Source of the DNA: Pseudoxanthomonas sp. SE1
Lineage (GTDB): Bacteria > Pseudomonadota > Gammaproteobacteria > Xanthomonadales > Xanthomonadaceae
Length of the DNA stretch: 64,000 nucleotides
Direction of reading: 5' to 3'
Assembly: GCF_029542205.1 (NCBI RefSeq)
Contig: NZ_CP113783.1
Coordinates: 1,479,001-1,543,000, forward strand
Below are positions 1 through 6,271 of the stretch, one piece after another. The notes beneath the pieces were generated by a model, which saw nothing but the letters and a program-made list of their open reading frames with translations, had not been told where the DNA came from and ran no database searches. The stretch's first letter is position 1; each line of letters opens with the position of its first letter. The position numbers and the translations under genes are program-made.

Positions 1-939
1 AACACCCGAACGATGGATCGCGACCAGATCTCGCGTATGGCGCTGGCGCAGAGCACCGGTGACTTTCCGCTGATTCTGGAGAACGTCTTGCATCGCATGC
101 TGCTGACGGCCTATCGCCTGCAGCAGTTCACCTGGTCCCGCTTCTGCGCGACTGGCTCGCTGACGGACTACCGTCCGCACAACCGTTACCACATGGGCTC
201 CTTCTCCGACCTCAAGCCGGTGAACGAGGAGGGCGAGTACGAGAACGGCATCCTGTCCGACGCGGCCAAGGAGACCATCCAGGGCAGTCGCAAGGGCCGC
301 ATCCTGCAGATCACCCCGGAAGTCCTGGTCAACGATGACCTGGGCGCCTTCTCCCGCCCCACCACGTTCCTCGGCCAGGCGGCGGCACGCACCATCGAGA
401 AGGACGTGTACGCGCTGCTGGGCCAGAACGCCGGCATGGGTCCTCTGATGAGCGACGGCCTGACGCTCTTCCACGCCGACCACGGCAACATCGCGACCTC
501 GGCCGGCGCACCCACCATCGCCCGCATCGATGCCGGCCGGCAGCAGATGGCGCAGCAGAAGGATGTGGGTGGCAATGACTACCTGGACATCCTGCCCGCG
601 ATCTTCCTGGGCCCGTTGTCGCTCGGCAGTACGGCACGCGAGCTCAACGCGCAGGAATACAACGACGAAGCGCAGCGCCAGCAGAAGAAGCCCAACGTGG
701 TGCGCGGCCTGTTCGCCGACGTGGTCGATTCGCCGCGTCTCAGTGGCCTGGCGTGGCTGATGCTCGCCGATCCGAACGTGGAGCCCGTCATCGAAGTCGC
801 TTTCCTCAACGGTGTGCAGACCCCGACGCTCGAGCAGGAAGTGAACTTCCGGACCGATGGCGTGAGCTGGAAGGTCGTTCACCGCTACGGCGTGGGCGCG
901 GTCGGCTTCCGCGGCGCACATCGCAACGCCGGCGAGTAA
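1..939 (+). CDS. Phage major capsid protein (Mu gpT-like), 5' end outside window
   Basis: This is the major head subunit of the prophage. A Met codon lies at 13, but the frame is open to base 1 (N-T-R-T before the Met) and no ribosome binding site precedes it, so the gene starts upstream. The residues around the window edge (NTRTMDRDQISRMAL, then GDFPLILENV) resemble the linker of prohead-protease/major-capsid fusions, so a ClpP-like protease part may lie upstream; that is inference. The visible part is about 312 residues and ends at TAA. A capsid cement gene follows 60 bases later, the usual order. The family assignment rests on recognised sequence style and context. Confidence 0.8.
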   Translation, partial: NTRTMDRDQISRMALAQSTGDFPLILENVLHRMLLTAYRLQQFTWSRFCATGSLTDYRPHNRYHMGSFSDLKPVNEEGEYENGILSDAAKETIQGSRKGRILQITPEVLVNDDLGAFSRPTTFLGQAAARTIEKDVYALLGQNAGMGPLMSDGLTLFHADHGNIATSAGAPTIARIDAGRQQMAQQKDVGGNDYLDILPAIFLGPLSLGSTARELNAQEYNDEAQRQQKKPNVVRGLFADVVDSPRLSGLAWLMLADPNVEPVIEVAFLNGVQTPTLEQEVNFRTDGVSWKVVHRYGVGAVGFRGAHRNAGE

Positions 940-999
940 CCGCCATCCACCTTGCTCGCGCGCAGGCCCGCGCGTGAGCCCTGAATCGAGGATACGAAC

Positions 1000-1356
1000 A
1001 TGGCCAAGAACTACATCAAGCCCGGCGAGCACCTGACGTTCACCGCTGCCGCCGATACCCCCTCCGGTAGCGGTGTGCTGCTCGGCACATTGCTCGGCGT
1101 GGCGCTCACCACCATCGCCAACGGGAATTCCGGCGAAGCCGGTGTCGAGGGCGTCTGGGAAATGCCGAAGGCAACCGGCGCAGCCATCAACGCCTGGTCC
1201 AAGCCGATCTGGGACGTTGCCACTGGCGCCTTCATTGCCAGTGGTGCTTCGACCGGCGATCTCGTCGGTGGCGCGATCGCGGTCGAAACGGCCGGATCGA
1301 GCGCGACGACCGTCAAGGTGAAGCTGCTGCCCGGCGCGGGCAGCCTGCAAGCCTAA
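1000..1356 (+). CDS. DUF2190 capsid decoration/cement protein
   Basis: Small protein of 118 residues with the DUF2190 pattern: an N-terminal K-P-G-E-H-L-T-F stretch, alternating Gly/Ala/Thr beta-strand segments and a C-terminal VKVKLLPG strand. Members sit directly after the major capsid gene and bind the outside of the capsid shell in characterised phages. The ATG at 1000 is preceded by a GAGG-type ribosome binding site. Its position between capsid and downstream genes supports the call. No catalytic motif is expected. Confidence 0.75.
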   Translation: MAKNYIKPGEHLTFTAAADTPSGSGVLLGTLLGVALTTIANGNSGEAGVEGVWEMPKATGAAINAWSKPIWDVATGAFIASGASTGDLVGGAIAVETAGSSATTVKVKLLPGAGSLQA

Positions 1357-1435
1357 GCCTGGACCGCCGTCGCGCACAGAAGCCCGGGTGGCGTGCGCGA
1401 CGGCGGGGCCTTTCACCCGACGTCGGACAGGGGCG

Positions 1436-1726
1436 ATGAGCGAAAAGAACATGCATCTCGAAGATGCCATGGACAACAAGGTGGCGAAGGTTGCAGTGCG
1501 GATCTTCGTCTTCCTCGCGCCGTTCGCCATCGCGTTCGGTGCGTTCTACATCAGCTCGCAGCTGGGCGAGATCAAGCAGCTCCAGGTCAAGCAGGCGGAA
1601 AAGCTGCAGCAGGTCACCGGCGATGTGCAGGTGCTCAACGCAAAGCTGGATAACGGCGTCATCTGGCGCATCACCGAGCTGGAGCGCCGGCTCAATTCCG
1701 TCGAACAGGCAACCAAGACCCCATGA
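1436..1726 (+). CDS. Small phage membrane protein with coiled coil
   Basis: Protein of 96 residues from the ATG at 1436; the frame is open further upstream to an ATG at 1388, but the region between has no obvious ribosome binding site. Residues about 22-40 form one hydrophobic segment (IFVFLAPFAIAFGAFYI), followed by a charged heptad-like stretch (KQLQVKQAEKLQQVTG) that should form a coiled coil. The stop overlaps the ATG of the muramidase gene, which places it in the lysis cassette. A holin-accessory or holin role is possible but not shown by sequence. Confidence 0.6.
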   Translation: MSEKNMHLEDAMDNKVAKVAVRIFVFLAPFAIAFGAFYISSQLGEIKQLQVKQAEKLQQVTGDVQVLNAKLDNGVIWRITELERRLNSVEQATKTP

Positions 1727-2247
1727 TCATCGATCGTTTCCCCGTCTTCATCGACCGCCTTCTCTCGCATGAGGGCGGGTTCACCGATGACCGCCGCGAT
1801 CCGGGCAACTGGACGGGCGGCAAGGTCGGCGTCGGTCTGCTCAAGGGCACGAAGTTCGGCATCGCTGCCAACACGTATCCCACGCTCGACATCAAGAACC
1901 TGACGCGTGGGCAGGCGGTGGCGCTCTACCGCCGCGATTTCTGGGATCGGGGGCGGCTTGATCGCCTGCCGCCGGCCGTCGCGTACCAACTGCTCGACGG
2001 TGCGGTCAACAGCGGGATCGCCCAGGCCTCGCGCTGGCTACAGCGTGCAGCCGGTACCGCCGACGACGGAATGATCGGCCCCGTTTCGCTGGCCGCCATC
2101 AAGGCGACCGATCCCAACGACCTGGTGTTCCGCTTCAACGCGGACCGGATCGAGTTCATGACGCGCCTGAAGAACTGGGCCGTCCATGGCGCCGGCTGGA
2201 TGCGGCGCATCGCGCAAAACCTCCGCTTCGCTGCCCTCGACAACTGA
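1723..2247 (+). CDS. Phage endolysin, glycoside hydrolase family 108 (N-acetylmuramidase)
   Basis: Cleaves peptidoglycan glycan strands at lysis. The protein has 174 residues. The N-terminal H-E-G-G motif (Glu17) is the catalytic glutamate motif of GH108, followed by DPGNWTGG, typical of the family. The second half (ASRWLQRAAG.ADDGMIGP) matches the C-terminal helical/peptidoglycan-binding part. No signal peptide is visible, so release probably depends on a holin. The ATG overlaps the preceding stop by four bases (ATGA). The downstream neighbours are a small membrane protein and the spanin pair. Confidence 0.9.
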   Translation: MIIDRFPVFIDRLLSHEGGFTDDRRDPGNWTGGKVGVGLLKGTKFGIAANTYPTLDIKNLTRGQAVALYRRDFWDRGRLDRLPPAVAYQLLDGAVNSGIAQASRWLQRAAGTADDGMIGPVSLAAIKATDPNDLVFRFNADRIEFMTRLKNWAVHGAGWMRRIAQNLRFAALDN

Positions 2248-2256
2248 GATCCCGAC

Positions 2257-2601
2257 ATGAACCTCTTCTTCACCCTGATCCTTGTCGCCGTCATCCTGGC
2301 GGCGCTCCTGTTCTTCAAATACTTCACCAAGAACGGCACGGTGGCACTGCCCATCGCCTGGCGCAGCTTCGTCGTCTGGGCGAGCGCATGTGGCGCGGTC
2401 CTCGGCCAGTTCATCGTCGAGGGGCTGGCATGGCTGGCGGGCATCTGGGATCCGTTCCGCGCGCAGTTCGGTGAGTTGCTGTCGTCCGACTCGGCGGGTC
2501 AGGCCCTGCAGATCGTCAGCGCGATCTTCTTCCTGCTGCGCATGAAGGGGCAGGGCTTCCCGTCGTTCCGGCTGCCTCCCGTGCCGGACAACAAGGGCTG
2601 A
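2257..2601 (+). CDS. Putative holin or holin-like membrane protein
   Basis: Protein of 114 residues with two or three hydrophobic segments: residues 3-20 (FFTLILVAVILAALLFF), about 38-60 (VVWASACGAVLGQFIVEGLAW) and a weaker one near 85-95. The C-terminus is polar and Pro-rich. It lies 9 bases after the muramidase gene and 9 bases before the i-spanin, the place where a holin is expected. No family was recognised, so the holin role is inferred from size, topology and position. The other small membrane protein at 1436-1726 is the competing candidate. Confidence 0.6.
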   Translation: MNLFFTLILVAVILAALLFFKYFTKNGTVALPIAWRSFVVWASACGAVLGQFIVEGLAWLAGIWDPFRAQFGELLSSDSAGQALQIVSAIFFLLRMKGQGFPSFRLPPVPDNKG

Positions 2602-2610
2602 CCGCCAGCC

Positions 2611-3057
2611 ATGTCGATCCTCGGCACTGCCGCCGTGAAGCCGTTCGCGATCGCACTGGCGATCGCGGGCGCGCTGCTGCTCGCCAGCAACGGCGGCTGG
2701 TGGGCATACGCCGCCACGCTGAAGGCATCGGCCTCTTCTGCGCGGGCTGCGGTCACCACCGTCACGACGGAGCGGGATGCCTGGAAAGGTCGCGCAGGCG
2801 AACTCAAGGCGGCCAATGTCGCGTACGACAGCGCGTTCGCGGATCTGGCTGGCGAGCTGAAAGCGGCGCAGGCCGAGAACCTGCGCCTGCAGCGTGATGG
2901 CGCCGCCGCGATCGCGGCGGCTGAAGCTGCCCAGGCGGATGCGGATCGCACCTTGAGTGCCTTCATGGATCGCTACGCGGCACAGATCCGTGCGCCGGAC
3001 TGCGCCAGCGCCATGGCGTCCGTCGCTCGCTTCTGCCCGGCGTTGGAGGGCTACTGA
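2611..3057 (+). CDS. i-spanin (Rz-like inner membrane subunit)
   Basis: Protein of 148 residues with a single N-terminal membrane segment (about residues 9-35, Ala/Leu-rich), then a long periplasmic Ala/Glu/Lys-rich helix (residues 36-125) with coiled-coil periodicity, and a short Cys-containing tail. This is the classical layout of Rz-type i-spanins, which join the outer membrane subunit and fuse the membranes after muramidase action. The stop codon shares one base with the start of the following o-spanin gene (TGATG). The sequence is not close enough to lambda Rz to use that symbol. Confidence 0.75.
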   Translation: MSILGTAAVKPFAIALAIAGALLLASNGGWWAYAATLKASASSARAAVTTVTTERDAWKGRAGELKAANVAYDSAFADLAGELKAAQAENLRLQRDGAAAIAAAEAAQADADRTLSAFMDRYAAQIRAPDCASAMASVARFCPALEGY

Positions 3058-3350
3058 TGCGCATCCTTCTGTTCCTGTTGTCGGTGTTGCTGCTCACGGG
3101 ATGGGGCGGCTGCGGCAAGTTGCAGCCCGACCTTCCGGCGGGCAGTGGAGCCGTCCAGCCCAAGGTGCTCTACGTGGATCGCCTGGTCTACGTGCCAGTA
3201 CCTGCCCACCTGACGCGTCAGGAGCCCGTCCCCGAGGGCTCCATCACGCAGTGCTTCGACGTGGGTGCCAAGCGCCGCGCCGTCATCGTCGGGCAGAACG
3301 CCCGGCTGAAGGCGATTGCCGAGATCCAGGGCACGGAGGTCAAGCCGTGA
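3057..3350 (+). CDS. o-spanin (Rz1-like lipoprotein)
   Basis: Protein of 97 residues with a short hydrophobic leader (ILLFLLSVLLLTGWGGC) and a Cys at residue 19 as the only candidate for lipidation. The -3 residue relative to this Cys is Trp rather than Leu, so the lipobox is non-canonical. The next part contains the Pro-rich VYVPVPAHLTRQEPVPEG segment typical of Rz1-type proteins. It overlaps the i-spanin gene by one base and the following gene by four. It should be the outer membrane half of the spanin complex. Confidence 0.75.
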   Translation: MRILLFLLSVLLLTGWGGCGKLQPDLPAGSGAVQPKVLYVDRLVYVPVPAHLTRQEPVPEGSITQCFDVGAKRRAVIVGQNARLKAIAEIQGTEVKP

Positions 3351-4138
3351 GCCTGGTCCGCATCGAGGTCGACGCCGACAATGTGCTTGCCCGCCAGTTC
3401 ACAGAATTGGAGCGCCAGAACCTGCCTCGCGCTGTCGTGCAGGCCTGTAACGCCACCGCATTCGAGATGCGGAACCGCTGGGCCCAGACCGCCGGACGCG
3501 TCTTCGATCGTCCCACGGCGCTGACGGTACGTGCGTCGCAGTACGAGAAGGCCACGAAGCAGAAGCCCTACGCGGTGGTGAAGCTGCGCGATGAGGCCCT
3601 CAACGGCACCCCGCCGGCCCGCTACCTGCTGCCGCAGGTGGAAGGGGGTGGCCGCCGGACGAAGGGAATGGAGAAGCTGCTGCAGGCCAAGGGCGCCATG
3701 CCGGCCGGCATGTTCGCCGTGCCTGGTAAAGGCGCGCAGCTCGATGGCTACGGCAACATCAAGCGCGGCCAGGTGAACCAGATCCTATCGCAGCTGCAGG
3801 CGCGGAACGATCCGCTGCAGAACGAGACCGAAGTGAGCCGGCGTCGGCGTCGCCGCCGTGGTGTGGCTGACTTCTTCGCCCTCAATAGAAAGAAGGGCAA
3901 CCTGCTGCCCGGCATCTACCAGCGTCGCGAGATGGCCGCCGGTGATGCAGCGCGCCGCGCGATCGGGGCGACCAGCCGCATCTTCAGCATCTTCATCTTC
4001 GTGCGCAGCGTGGCCTACCGGAAGCGCTACGACATCTTCGGGCTGGCCCAGCGCACCTGGGACAAGCTGATGCCGTTCTACTTCAACCGCGAGCTGCAGA
4101 AGGCCCTGGATACCAGCAAGTACCGGGGGCGCTCGTGA
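3347..4138 (+). CDS. Phage virion morphogenesis protein, function uncertain
   Basis: Protein of 263 residues read from a GTG at 3347 that overlaps the o-spanin stop (GTGA). The frame is open upstream to 2957, but that part is the shadow of the spanin genes. The protein is basic and has a patch of seven arginines near residue 165-172. It also has the stretch GMFAVPGKGAQLDGYGNIKR, a pattern I associate with phage tail completion or HK97 gp10-like neck proteins. No family was firmly recognised. Its place just before the head-tail joining and tail terminator genes supports a neck or tail-completion role. Confidence 0.6.
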   Translation: MSLVRIEVDADNVLARQFTELERQNLPRAVVQACNATAFEMRNRWAQTAGRVFDRPTALTVRASQYEKATKQKPYAVVKLRDEALNGTPPARYLLPQVEGGGRRTKGMEKLLQAKGAMPAGMFAVPGKGAQLDGYGNIKRGQVNQILSQLQARNDPLQNETEVSRRRRRRRGVADFFALNRKKGNLLPGIYQRREMAAGDAARRAIGATSRIFSIFIFVRSVAYRKRYDIFGLAQRTWDKLMPFYFNRELQKALDTSKYRGRS

Positions 4139-4461
4139 GCGAGGCTGCATTCCGGCGTTCCTTCGACGACGCATTCCTGCAGGCTTGGGGCGGCGCCGTT
4201 GGCGGCGTCACCGGCACCTACACCTCGCCCACGGGCACGGTGACCTCTGGCGTCCATGTGCTGGTCGATCCCGCCGTGGACTTCTTCGGTGACGACGACG
4301 GGCAGGTGTCCTACGAGAAGGCGCTCGTGTCGCTGTTCCTGGCCGAGGTGTCGCCGGAGACCGGTGGCATGGTCCTCGTCGACGGCGATACGTACCGGCT
4401 GGTGAAGCGCACCGAGCGTTGCGACGAATCACGCAGCCAGTGGGTGGCACGCCATGGCTAG
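4135..4461 (+). CDS. Head-tail joining protein
   Basis: Protein of 108 residues starting at a GTG that overlaps the previous stop by four bases. It has the size and beta-rich character of lambda FII-like head-tail connectors: DFFGDDDGQVSYEKALVSLF followed by VLVDGDTYRLVKR, a pattern common in small phage neck proteins. It sits between the putative tail-completion gene and the tail terminator gene, the expected order. The assignment depends on context as well as sequence. It overlaps the next gene by eight bases. Confidence 0.6.
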   Translation: MSEAAFRRSFDDAFLQAWGGAVGGVTGTYTSPTGTVTSGVHVLVDPAVDFFGDDDGQVSYEKALVSLFLAEVSPETGGMVLVDGDTYRLVKRTERCDESRSQWVARHG

Positions 4462-4894
4462 TCCGCGTCAGCTCCTCCTCGCTGCGGTGCGCGACTGCTT
4501 GGCCGAGATCGCCCAGGCCGACGGCTACCGGACGGATGCCGGGCAGGACGTGACCCTGGAGCCCGCGCCGGCTGCGGCGTCGGAAAAGCCCGACCCGTTC
4601 CTCGCTGTCGTGTGGGAGCGCCAGGAGCGTCCGGACGAGGCGGCCGTCGCGCGCACGCACCGCAAGACCACCTTTCGCGTCATCGGCAAGTTGCCCGCTG
4701 ACATGACGGATGCGCAGGAGCGCATCGATGCCATGGCCAGCGATATCGAGCAGGCGCTTGATCGTCGGCCGACCCGATGGCCGGCCACATTCAGTGCGCC
4801 GACCTTCGTCTCGTCCGAGCCGCTGGCCGGTGCCGTCGAGGCCGGCTATGTGGGCGTCGCCCTGACCTACACCAGCAACATCCCCATCAAGTAA
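4454..4894 (+). CDS. Tail terminator protein (gpU-like minor tail protein)
   Basis: Protein of 146 residues resembling the family of minor tail U/tail terminator proteins, which cap the tail tube and fix its length. Typical features are the N-terminal helix (RQLLLAAVRDCLAEI), the central RTHRKTTFRVIG strand, an IDAMASDIEQAL helix and a final strand VGVALTYTSNI. It overlaps the preceding gene, and the tail tube gene follows after 35 bases. The order head-tail joiner, terminator, tube is standard in siphophages. Confidence 0.7.
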   Translation: MASPRQLLLAAVRDCLAEIAQADGYRTDAGQDVTLEPAPAAASEKPDPFLAVVWERQERPDEAAVARTHRKTTFRVIGKLPADMTDAQERIDAMASDIEQALDRRPTRWPATFSAPTFVSSEPLAGAVEAGYVGVALTYTSNIPIK

Positions 4895-4929
4895 CCCGCC
4901 GCCCCGCGGCATCACCCGGAGAATCCGAC

Positions 4930-5676
4930 ATGCAAGACCACAGCTACCTGGGCAGCGGCAAGATCCTCATCCGCGAGTACGGCGCGTCCGCTCCGTTCGA
5001 AGAGATCGGCAACTGCTCGGCCCTGAGTTTCAGCCCGCAGGTCAACACGCTGAGCCTGCAGGACTTCACGAAGCCCGGCGGCGGCACCCGCAACCGTGTG
5101 GACCGCGTCACCGAGACGCAGATGAGCCTGACCTTCCACGACTTCGCCGCGGCCAACTTCGCGCGCTTCCTGCGCGGCAGCACCTCCAGCGTAGCGGCCG
5201 GCACTGTCACCGACGAGGAGCTGGTGGCCTACAAGGGCGGCTTCACGCCGTTCGAGAAGATCGCCTCGGCATTGACGACGGTTGAGCCGGCCGGCGGCGG
5301 CACTGCCTACGTCGAGGACACCGACTACACCTTCCAGGACGGCGGCATCTTCATTCCGACCGGCAGCACCATCCCGGCACCGGTGGCCGGTGCGGCGAAC
5401 ATCCAGGTCACGTACACCAACGTGGCGCAGGAAGTCACCCAGGCCTTCGTCAATTCCGCCAAGCAGTACGAGATGCTGTTCCTCGGCCTGAATGAGGCGC
5501 AGAGCGGCAAGCCCGTGCGTGTGCGCGCGCACCGCGTCAGCGGTGGCGTGCTGGAGCAGCTGGGTCTGCTCGGTGAGGAGTACGGCGCAGGCACGGCGGG
5601 CGGTGCGCTGCTGGCCGATACCACGAAGGGCGTGGGCCTGTCGCAGTACTTCACGTGGGAAGCGGTGTCCCTCTGA
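4930..5676 (+). CDS. Major tail tube protein
   Basis: Protein of 248 residues from the ATG at 4930, which has a CGGAGAA ribosome binding site. The frame runs upstream to 4777 but that is a shadow. The beta-rich protein has repeated Gly/Thr stretches and SLTFHDFAAANFARFLRG, with VQVTY-like strands near the middle, matching tail tube subunits that polymerise on the tape measure. Its strong ribosome binding site fits the high copy number needed. The TGATG junction shares one base with the tail assembly chaperone gene. Confidence 0.75.
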   Translation: MQDHSYLGSGKILIREYGASAPFEEIGNCSALSFSPQVNTLSLQDFTKPGGGTRNRVDRVTETQMSLTFHDFAAANFARFLRGSTSSVAAGTVTDEELVAYKGGFTPFEKIASALTTVEPAGGGTAYVEDTDYTFQDGGIFIPTGSTIPAPVAGAANIQVTYTNVAQEVTQAFVNSAKQYEMLFLGLNEAQSGKPVRVRAHRVSGGVLEQLGLLGEEYGAGTAGGALLADTTKGVGLSQYFTWEAVSL

Positions 5677-6092
5677 TGGATGACCTTGACGTACTGGAGC
5701 CTGCGGCTGTCGAGGTGGCCTACCGGGGTGAGCGGCTGCAAGTGCGACCGCTCACCATCGGCGCGGTGCCTCGCCTGGTACGTGAGGCGCGACCGGTGAT
5801 CAATGCGTTGCTGGACGCGCCGTGGTTGAGCGGGGAGGGCGCCGAGGTGGCCTTCCTGGAGGGCGTGCTCAGCCTCGTGGAAGAACACGCCGAATCCGCC
5901 TGCCGGGCGGTCGCGGTGTGCATCGATCGCGAGGCCGACTGGGTGCGGGGCGGAAACGTGGCGGAGTTCTTCGATCTCGCGGCGAAGGTGCTGGAGGTCA
6001 ACCGCGATTTTTTTACCCATCGAATCGTGCCGCTCCTGGGCGGCCGGTGGGCGACATCCCTTGGGGCTGGGCCGACGCCTTCCAACTCCTGA
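5676..6092 (+). CDS. Tail assembly chaperone, unshifted form (gpG-like)
   Basis: Protein of 138 residues from the ATG at 5676, overlapping the tube stop (TGATG). It is acidic and helical and lies between the tail tube and tape measure genes, the place of lambda G. Codon 112-113 region is Phe-Phe inside a run of seven T (6008-6014). Ribosomes that do not slip continue for 26 more codons to a stop at 6090-6092. The protein likely binds the tape measure protein during tail assembly and is absent from the mature virion in studied phages. Confidence 0.75.
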   Translation: MDDLDVLEPAAVEVAYRGERLQVRPLTIGAVPRLVREARPVINALLDAPWLSGEGAEVAFLEGVLSLVEEHAESACRAVAVCIDREADWVRGGNVAEFFDLAAKVLEVNRDFFTHRIVPLLGGRWATSLGAGPTPSNS

Positions 6093-6271
6093 TCCAGCAC
6101 GGTCACGTGCTGGGCGAGATCCGGGGCTACACGCTCGGACAGTTCCGCAAGTTCAGCGACGCCGCGCAGCGCGCCCATCGTCGACAGCTGGTCGACATGG
6201 GGAATGTGATGCGCGCAACCACCTATGACAAGAACAGCTTCGGCGCGTTCATGAAGCAGCTGGAGGGGTGA
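5676..6271 (+). CDS. Tail assembly chaperone fusion made by -1 frameshift (gpGT-like)
   Basis: This is the frameshift product of the preceding entry. After Phe-Phe at 6009-6014 a -1 slip continues with Tyr-Pro-Ser (6014 onward) and reads 85 more residues to a stop at 6269-6271, giving about 198 residues. The extension contains GWADAFQLLIQHGHVLGEIRG and a helical tail ending FGAFMKQLEG, which looks like real protein, has no good start codon of its own and lies in the right place for the T domain. The T domain in lambda recruits tail tube protein to the tape measure. The join is inferred from sequence. Confidence 0.75.
6008..6014 (+). other. Programmed -1 ribosomal frameshift site T_TTT_TTT
   Basis: Seven consecutive T read as ..GAT TTT TTT ACC.. 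in the zero frame, an X_XXY_YYZ heptamer on which both tRNA-Phe can re-pair after slipping back by one base. It is positioned 79 bases before the end of the upstream frame and joins it to an open -1 frame that has coding character. The GC-rich stretch just after it (CGCTCCTGGGCGGCCGG around 6031-6047) could form stimulatory structure. Confidence 0.75.
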
